Part shown: in pieces, positions 58,498 to 64,000 of the stretch
Numbering within the stretch: the stretch's first letter is position 1
Layout: every line of letters begins with the position of its first letter
From: Nepenthes gracilis
Taxonomy: Eukaryota; Streptophyta; Magnoliopsida; Caryophyllales; Nepenthaceae
NCBI GenBank assembly: GCA_033239525.1
Contig: BSYO01000036.1
Span: 5,044,126 to 5,108,125, forward strand
Length of the DNA stretch: 64,000 bases
Reading direction: 5' to 3'
Program-made: the position numbers and the translations under genes
The notes under the pieces: generated by a model
Told to the model about the DNA's origin: nothing
Databases searched by the model: none
What the model saw: the letters and a program-made list of their open reading frames with translations, nothing else

Positions 58498-59478
58498 GTC
58501 GCACGCGCATACATCATGATGAATGCTTGAGCATGTTTTCTGTCTTTTGGTTAACATTATCACTCTTATTGTCATATTGTATATTCATTCGTGTGAATTG
58601 ATGGCATGCATTGCATAATCAAATCAAACGACCTAGACTGCCCCTGAGTCGGGAGGACAAGCGTCCGTCCGTAAAACCAGTCCTTGGCTCAGTGCCGGGC
58701 GGTCAGGCTTGAGCCGTCACGGGACTCCGGTCCTCACGCTAGATGGCACGGGGACGGCTCTACTCACCATGGCTTCGCGCCAAAAGGCCCCAGCGGCCAC
58801 CCAGAGACTCGGCCCCGTGCTAGTCAGCTCGGAGGCGTCCAGCCGTGGGCTGAGACACCGGATCCAGGCGATCCATTCCAAAGGCCACGCGCGCGACCCG
58901 TGCGTGGTCGAGACCCATAGGCACAGGGCTCTTGGAGTCCCCACTCTCGGCCAACAAAACCTTAGGGGCGTGCGGCGACCTTCTTGCCTGAGAAGAGAGC
59001 ACCAACAGTCTACAATGGTCGTAGGCTAGGACCTCAACTCGGTGTTCATAACGCTTTGAGCGGGAGCGACACACCTCCCGCAATTATACGCGGATCGAGG
59101 CCTAGACCCGGAGTCGGTTAACGCGGCGACCGCTGCTGCGCCAGCCCTCGCAGAGGCTCCGGGGGCTTGGCGATGACATCCGCTTACGGATCGAGCTCCC
59201 CAAACGTGTGAGCTGTGTGACATCCTCTTACGAAGGACGAGCACCACGCAAGAAGGCGCTGTATAGGGCCTTAATCAAAACGGCTCCAAAGGGCCCAATA
59301 CTCAAACGCGAAGCATGATCCAACAAGTAAAGCAAAGCAAAAGGCGAGCAACGTGTATGATAAAGGAAGCATGGACGCGAAGCGCAAGCAAAAGCTTCTC
59401 ATTTATACGAGACATTATACAAGCGACAAGCATGATACAACAACAAAAACCGAACTCGAAACTTACGGCGGCGAGAAG
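58498..59478 (+). other. Post-integrase spacer
   Basis: No domain recognised. Overlapping small frames on both strands reflect GC-rich composition. On the minus strand this lies downstream of the antisense gene and may hold its 3' untranslated region. A tract CTTACGGATCGAGC / CTTACGAAGGACGAGC is loosely repeated at 59180-59245. Confidence 0.5.
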
Positions 59479-61527
59479 CTAATCGGCCCAGGACTCGACG
59501 GGGCCCTTCCTCGGGAACGTCTTCAGCGCGACGCTTCTCCTACCCCGGCGTTTCTGGATGAAGGGCGCCGGCTGGGGACGTGAGGAGCCGCCGGGAGGCG
59601 ATCTGCGGCCTGGCGGATCCGTCCCAAAGCGAGTATCCATCGCCGACCGCCACTCGAAGGGAGTGCTGCCCGACCGCGTCTCGACTAACTTGGTGATCCT
59701 GTCCTCCGCTGCGAAAAGAAGGCCCTCCAGTGTGCCACTCTCCGCCCCTTGTTGACCTCCTCCCGGTGAGGGATGCGATCTCGAGCGACTGCGGGCAGGC
59801 GAGATGGTACCCGTCAACGATGATCCGCTCAAGGCTGCCGCGGAAAGAGTCAGCGCGCACCTCGAGGGGGACAGTATCGTCGGGAACCTGCGCAGAAGGA
59901 AAGTTAGAAGAATGACCAAAATGGACAGCAAAGGGAAGAAGTCAGAAAGGAGACAATAGTACCAAAAGATGTTCGGCGCGCATGAAGCGTGTGAAAGCGC
60001 ACGGGAGAGCCTCTCTGCGGGGCTCAACTTCCTCGACAACATGGGGAGGGCTGGAAAGTTTGGCCCCGCGAAGGAGCGCTCGCGAGCTCTGCCGCGAGGA
60101 CGTCCGGCCGCCCCTTCGCTAGTCCCGAACCACATCGGCCCCGGAGGCGTCAATGGCCGAGCATGCGACCGTGCGTGCTCATCAAAGGGGCCACTCCACA
60201 GGGCTCCGTCTCCGATTGCGTGAGGAGGGCTGAATGGGGAAGGATTGCAGCCGCAGAACACTCGGGGCTCTCGCCACAGCGCGACCGGCTTCCCCTTCGT
60301 CGGCTGTTCGGGAGCAGCGGCAGGAGCCGTCCCAGCCTCCGAGAATACCACGGGATCCGGGAGGCCCGTGCGCAGAGGCAGGCTCGGCAAGAATAGGGGC
60401 AACGATGCGAGCCCCCGGCCTCCGCCGCCGGCTCAGGGCCAAACCGATGGCCTCTCGGGGCTATCGAACAACAACGTCCCCGACGCCTCGCCCCGATACA
60501 GCCGGCGGGGAGGGTCCCGGTAGGGTAGAGACTCGACCTCGTCGACTTCGTGGGGCGGATGGCTCCGCGATCGAAGTCGGCGAAGGTCTGGCCGATTTCC
60601 CTTTGGCGGCGCGCCTGGCGAGATCTCGTCGGAGCGAACTTCCGCGGTGAAGAACAGGTGACTCGCCTTCTCGGCCTCCCTTCGGAGGCGCTTCCCTCAA
60701 CCTTTTGAGGGCTGCCAGCGTCCTCATCACCTTTGCTCGAAGAACGCAGTGCAGAGAACAACTCTCCTCCGCGGCATCGCCTGGCTGCGGATGAGTCTCC
60801 GTATCTCGAGGACCTCCTGGATGGCCCAGCGCGCGCCCGACCCGGCCGGGAGGTCCCCATCAGCAATCTCAAACGTGATAGGGGTAAGGTAGTGGCCCGT
60901 TTTTAAAGTTCTCCTCCTCGGACTGAATGGCGGAGATCGGCCGAGGATTGGGCGATGTCCTCATCGGTGGGCTTGTTCGGAAGAACTCGAGATCGGGCCC
61001 CACCCTCTCGGAAGCTCATACTCGGCGTCCGGAGGAAGAAGAAGCGCTCCTTCCGGCCCTTAACGGAGTCGGGATTTATGCCACGCAAGTTGAATCCCTG
61101 CCACAGGGGTGAGCGATATCAATCCTCCGACTCGAGGCCCGAAAAATTACCACAGCCGCCTTGGCGTCAAAGTCGGGCGGTGCATGATGGCGAAGACGCA
61201 CAGAGACACCGGAGTAGCGTAAGGCGTTAGGGTGAAGCTTGGCCATAGGAACTCCCGGTGCATCGACTGTGCGTGCGGCAAGCGGTGCAATGAAATACGA
61301 AGTCCTCCCTTCAGATGGTACTCATAAACTGTTATAAAACCCTCTGGAGGGGCGTCGGCTCTATCTTGAGGACCAGGAGCAAGGGAAATCAGCTCGCCGG
61401 GAATCGCATAGTCTACCCTAAGGGAGGCAATATACGCCTCAGTCAAAATCGATCTGGTGTTGCGAACACCATGGCGTCCGGCTCTGCGGACACGGGAAGA
61501 AGAAGAGCCTTCTGTTTTCGCTGCCAT
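59479..61527 (-). pseudogene. Antisense ORF of the Tat element, putative gypsy-type transposon protein
   Basis: Read on the minus strand from ATG 61527: MAAKTEGSSSSRVRRA, VDYAIPGELISLAPGPQDRA, then YEYHLKGGLRISLHRLPHAQ and SLCVFAIMHRPTLTP. In a shifted frame follow INPDSVKGRKERFFFL and NKPTDEDIAQ. This resembles the plant protein family called putative gypsy-type transposon (Pfam Transposase_28 as I remember it), known as the antisense gene of Tat elements. Near the end, a T/C-rich run and TTCTGCGCAG (acceptor at 59888-59889) precede VPDDTVPLEVRADSFRGSLE and LEGLLFAAEDRITKL, which suggests an intron from about 60010 to 59888. The TATA-like CTATTTAAACC lies 70 bases upstream of the ATG. The frame is shifted at least twice. 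Confidence 0.65.
59888..60010 (-). other. Apparent intron in the antisense gene
   Basis: The minus-strand sequence is rich in T and C (CTTCTTCCCTTTGCTGTCC, CTTTCCTTCTGCGCAG) and ends in an AG. A possible donor is GTGCGCTTTC near 60010. Coding-like sequence resumes right after the AG. The acceptor is more convincing than the donor. Confidence 0.5.
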
Positions 61528-61594
61528 TTGTTTTTAAGAACTTCAAGAATGAAGGTAGAAGAAGTCAGCGGAAGGAAAGAAACGATTGGCGTCC

Positions 61595-61605
61595 GGTTTA
61601 AATAG
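61595..61605 (-). promoter_or_regulatory. Antisense TATA-like box 1
   Basis: CTATTTAAACC in minus orientation, about 70 bases before the ATG at 61527. Confidence 0.45.
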
Positions 61606-61980
61606 ACAACGCCGAACAAAGAGGCGGGAAACTGAATTGCCACCGCCAACGGAGGTTGAGGCACGTGGCAGCATCCCAGCACACCGCAGAACTCCAATCG
61701 AGTGCCATGATGGCTAGGCGACAGGCTAGCAGACGCGTCCCTCCAGGGGATCAGCTAGCACCCGCGTTGGCGCCGCCGTATTAAATGCGGGCTCACGATA
61801 GCAGAGCCCCCAATTGACGTGCGCAAAAAAAAAAAAAAAAAAAAGAGAAGAGAGAAAAACAGCCAAGGAACAGGAAAATCCGACAGGAGAAACAATACGA
61901 AAGGCAGAGTTCTCATTACGACAAAATATTTCTGTTACAACGCTAACAGGAAAAAGAAGTGCTCCACAGCATCAAAGCAG

Positions 61981-62565
61981 TTATTGGAACCGAGAGAGGC
62001 GTAAGAATTTTGGGCGCGATAATCCTGGCCCGACCACACGAGATCGGATACGCAAGTTGCGAGGATCTAGGACACCTGCGCGGAAGTTTGGATCCTCCAG
62101 CAAGGCCAGCCTCTGGTATACCCGGGCGGCGTCCCGTAGGGCCCGTCCCGGGATCGGATTCGGTCCTTCGTTATGAAGCCTCGACCCTAACTCTAACTGC
62201 AACTCGGCGAGCTCAGCTTCATGCCGCTTCTTAAGCTGCTCGAGCTCCGCTTCAAGGGCCAAAATGCGGGCCTGCGCCCCCACATTAGCGTCCGCTAGAC
62301 GAGCGGCCCGAGCCTCAGACTCGGCCCAGGCGCCCTCCAAGTGTGCAACACGGGCCCTGAGCCGCTCCACCTCGCCCGCGGCGACCACTCCTCGCGGCGG
62401 GACCATTGCGAACCGTGGAGGTGTCCCTCGACTCCGAGAAGGGCCAGCAACCGTGGCCTCAGAGAAGGCGCTTCCAAAGGCGCCCGATCCTGAAAGAGCG
62501 GAGCCGTGAGAGCCGGATTCGGACTCGTGAGAAGAATATTCCGAGTCGCTGGAAAAGTCCGCCAT
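61981..62565 (-). CDS. Antisense small coiled-coil protein, 194 residues
   Basis: It starts MADFSSDSEYSSHESESGSH, a Ser/Gly-rich acidic head, followed by a basic Pro-rich linker. At about residues 65-130 comes a clear heptad pattern (EVERLRARVAHLEGAWAESE and ILALEAELEQLKKRHEAELA) predicting a long coiled coil. The tail is basic (RVYQRLALLEDPNFRAGVLD). The frame is uninterrupted, unlike every sense frame in the element. A TATA-like GCTTATTTAAAC lies 90 bases upstream of the ATG. It reads towards the larger antisense gene, with a 19-A run (61826-61844) between. I know no function; it could be a separate gene or an N-terminal exon of the next one. Confidence 0.5.
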   Translation of the reverse strand: MADFSSDSEYSSHESESGSHGSALSGSGAFGSAFSEATVAGPSRSRGTPPRFAMVPPRGVVAAGEVERLRARVAHLEGAWAESEARAARLADANVGAQARILALEAELEQLKKRHEAELAELQLELGSRLHNEGPNPIPGRALRDAARVYQRLALLEDPNFRAGVLDPRNLRIRSRVVGPGLSRPKFLRLSRFQ

Positions 62566-62653
62566 TCGATTTCACAGCAGGAGATCGAGCGCAAAAGGTC
62601 AAGACAACCGGAGAGGACGAAGTACATAAAGGGAGCCAAAAGTCGGGGAAAAC

Positions 62654-62665
62654 GTTTAAATAAGC
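62654..62665 (-). promoter_or_regulatory. Antisense TATA-like box 2
   Basis: GCTTATTTAAAC in minus orientation, sharing the core TATTTAAAC with box 1 and about 90 bases before the ATG at 62565. Confidence 0.45.
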
Positions 62666-62952
62666 AAATTTTCTCCCGAAGAGGCGGCAAATCCGAAAAA
62701 ACAGAACGCATTTAAAGCGGGGCAAATGAAGGCTTGCCGCGTGGAGAGTTCCTGAAAACTCGCACGCTCCCCAGATGAAATGAAGTCTCAATGGCTGGCA
62801 GGCATTAAATGCGCCAGCCGTCTCAAGGGACATGACGGTTGACAGAGACCCCACGGGCTCCTGGGAATGACACGTGGACCCTCACGGCAATATGCCCGGG
62901 AAATGAAAAAACGCATTCACAAAGGCAAGACAAAAGTTGAAGACAAAATGGA

Positions 62953-63567
62953 CTATACATTATTAACAAATGCTTCCTTACAAAGTACAAGATCTACAAC
63001 CATGGAGCTACGGAAAAAATAAAAGAGGGCTGCGGAACGAAGCCTGGTATGCCCCCGTACCTCGCCCCAGGTGAGCCCGGCAAACGGAGGCTGAAACAGT
63101 TGAAGTTTTGCCCGGCGAACTGGGCAGGAAGCAAGGAGCAGCCCCCGGTGGAAGTCTCCGGCAGCCAATCCACCGCTGTCCAGGAAGCACTGAAGCCAGG
63201 CGCTCCCGAAAAGTCCGATGTCAAGCCCGACTTCCACAAGAGGGCTACTTACCTCGTAGCCCTTCCGGTATTGGCGCCCCAGCGTGGCCCGCGGAGTGGA
63301 CACCAGCGAAGCCCGACGCCTAACAGGCGAAGAGAGCCGCGGGAAGTCGAAGAATCCGCTCAGCCTGGCTGAGCCACAGCCCGGAGGGGAGCACACGACG
63401 ACGGCGGAATGGCCAAGCCACTCACATTGGCAGAGAAAGCAAGCCATGAGGCTTGGATTATGACGGTGTATACCAAGAGCTCCGAGCATGCGGCTGATCC
63501 ACCCAATTCCCTCTCGAGGACCCGCCAAGGGAGGGCAAAACCAGGATCCTCTCATCGTCTCCACCAA
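62953..63567 (-). CDS. Possible antisense ORF, 204 residues, unrecognised
   Basis: An uninterrupted frame starts MVETMRGSWFCPPLAGPREG and ends ...DLVLCKEAFVNNV. I see no domain, signal peptide or coiled coil. It has several short frames on both strands as competitors, so it may be a composition effect of GC-rich DNA. Its only support is position: a canonical TATA on the same strand lies about 45 bases upstream. It could equally be untranslated leader of the antisense transcripts. Confidence 0.25.
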   Translation of the reverse strand: MVETMRGSWFCPPLAGPREGIGWISRMLGALGIHRHNPSLMACFLCQCEWLGHSAVVVCSPPGCGSARLSGFFDFPRLSSPVRRRASLVSTPRATLGRQYRKGYEVSSPLVEVGLDIGLFGSAWLQCFLDSGGLAAGDFHRGLLLASCPVRRAKLQLFQPPFAGLTWGEVRGHTRLRSAALFYFFRSSMVVDLVLCKEAFVNNV

Positions 63568-63607
63568 AGGCTGCTAAGGCACGAGCTCAACCAGTTTGGG
63601 CACCCAG

Positions 63608-63618
63608 CTATTTATAGG
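63608..63618 (-). promoter_or_regulatory. Antisense TATA box 3
   Basis: CCTATAAATAG in minus orientation, the best TATA consensus in the 3' region. Transcription would run from about 63580 leftwards across the antisense frames. Confidence 0.55.
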
Positions 63619-63883
63619 CAAGGCACGGGCTGCCCTCTCACCCAGCGCAACACGGCGTCCGGAAGAAGCGTCTTTCGGGCGATGGCGCGACCACCGGTCG
63701 AGACGCAACCCAAGCGCGCGAATCTCGCCCGGCGAGGTGACGGGCGCAGGCGCGGAAAAGCTTTGCCACTGGCACGGGAAAGGCGCGAACTGGGAAGACG
63801 ACAAAGGTGGCGCGGCACGAGGAAGGGCAGAGGCCGTGGAAATGGGCCCAATGGACATGCCAGGCCCGACCACTGGCCGGCCC

Positions 63884-63899
63884 AGGCATGGGGGGCTAG
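63884..63899 (+). other. Polypurine tract
   Basis: CAGGCATGGGGGGCTA-type purine-rich sequence directly before the TG of the 3' LTR; the core is GGGGGG at about 63890-63895. Confidence 0.7.
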
Positions 63900-64000
63900 T
63901 GTTGGGTCCCATGTTCCGGCCCATGAGACAGGTCCAGGCCCATAAAGCAAACAGCGGCCCATGAGAAAATCAGGAGCTCGCGAGAAAGCGTCAGCCCAGT
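63900..64000 (+). repeat. Start of the 3' LTR (truncated by window edge)
   Basis: The 101 bases match 51976-52076 with one difference (GGCCCAT against GGCTCAT). Confidence 0.95.

Larger units (their letters stand above)
51976..64000 (+). mobile_element. Tat-lineage Ty3/gypsy retrotransposon, right end cut by window
   Basis: The order on the plus strand is 5' LTR (51976-52939), primer-binding site, gag, protease, RT, RNase H, a second RNase H, integrase, a 5.4-kb region read on the minus strand, polypurine tract and 101 bases of 3' LTR. The second RNase H between the first and integrase, together with antisense coding downstream of integrase, marks the plant Tat lineage. The first 101 bases of the LTRs differ at one position only. 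Base composition is GC-rich, in sharp contrast to the surroundings. Despite near-identical LTRs the pol frames are broken in many places. Confidence 0.94.

Noticed and set aside
58684..59083. Overlapping sense and antisense frames of 75-106 codons after integrase
   Set aside because: No domain, composition-driven and mutually overlapping.

Overview
The window is AT-rich intergenic DNA of a higher plant, most likely a eudicot. It consists mainly of transposable elements inserted into one another and of decayed gene fragments. I see no intact host protein gene, no rRNA or tRNA gene and no CRISPR array. The plant assignment rests on plant-only retroelement lineages (Tekay-type chromovirus, Tat-lineage Ty3/gypsy with a second RNase H, L1 LINE with a zinc-binding C-terminus) and on plant gene fragments (CDKA kinase, B3 domain, clade-A PP2C-like, TRAIP-like RING). 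I cannot name the species.

Layout: (1) 1-7472, a minus-strand Tekay/Del-type chromovirus with a 2.75-kb 5' LTR full of minisatellites; its 3' LTR runs off the left edge. (2) 7473-10999, AT-rich DNA with a CDKA-type kinase pseudogene that keeps intron borders. (3) 11000-33885, a 12.5-kb array of a ~1.33-kb unit, each unit being two diverged half-units, cut at 22002 by a 10.35-kb decayed chromovirus (22007-32357, perfect 5-bp target duplication) whose left LTR holds a related solo LTR. (4) 33915-38330, a B3-domain gene remnant apparently split by a 3.55-kb LTR element (34473-38024) that carries a TRAIP-like RING-finger fragment and a coiled-coil fragment in place of most of pol. (5) 38590-39060, a PP2C pseudogene. 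(6) 39295-42290, an old repeat holding two solo LTRs, with an empty paralogue at 46780-47365; a MITE-like inverted repeat lies at 42441-42658. (7) 43685-46188, a 5'-truncated L1 LINE with a 17-bp target duplication and a multi-unit A-rich tail. (8) 46189-51975, AT-rich DNA without a recognisable gene. (9) 51976 to the right edge, a young-looking GC-rich Tat-lineage Ty3/gypsy element: LTR, PBS, gag, protease, RT, RNase H, second RNase H, integrase, then a 5.4-kb 3' region read on the opposite strand, then the start of the 3' LTR.

The most interesting material is the gene-capturing LTR element, the dimeric macrosatellite whose units carry exon-like blocks ending in conserved GT donors, and the antisense transcription units (TATA boxes, start codons, one apparent intron) in the 3' region of the Tat element. 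Almost every reading frame is broken by stops or frameshifts, so coding entries are listed mostly as pseudogenes. Boundaries were read by eye; those given without a TG/CA end or target duplication are approximate.
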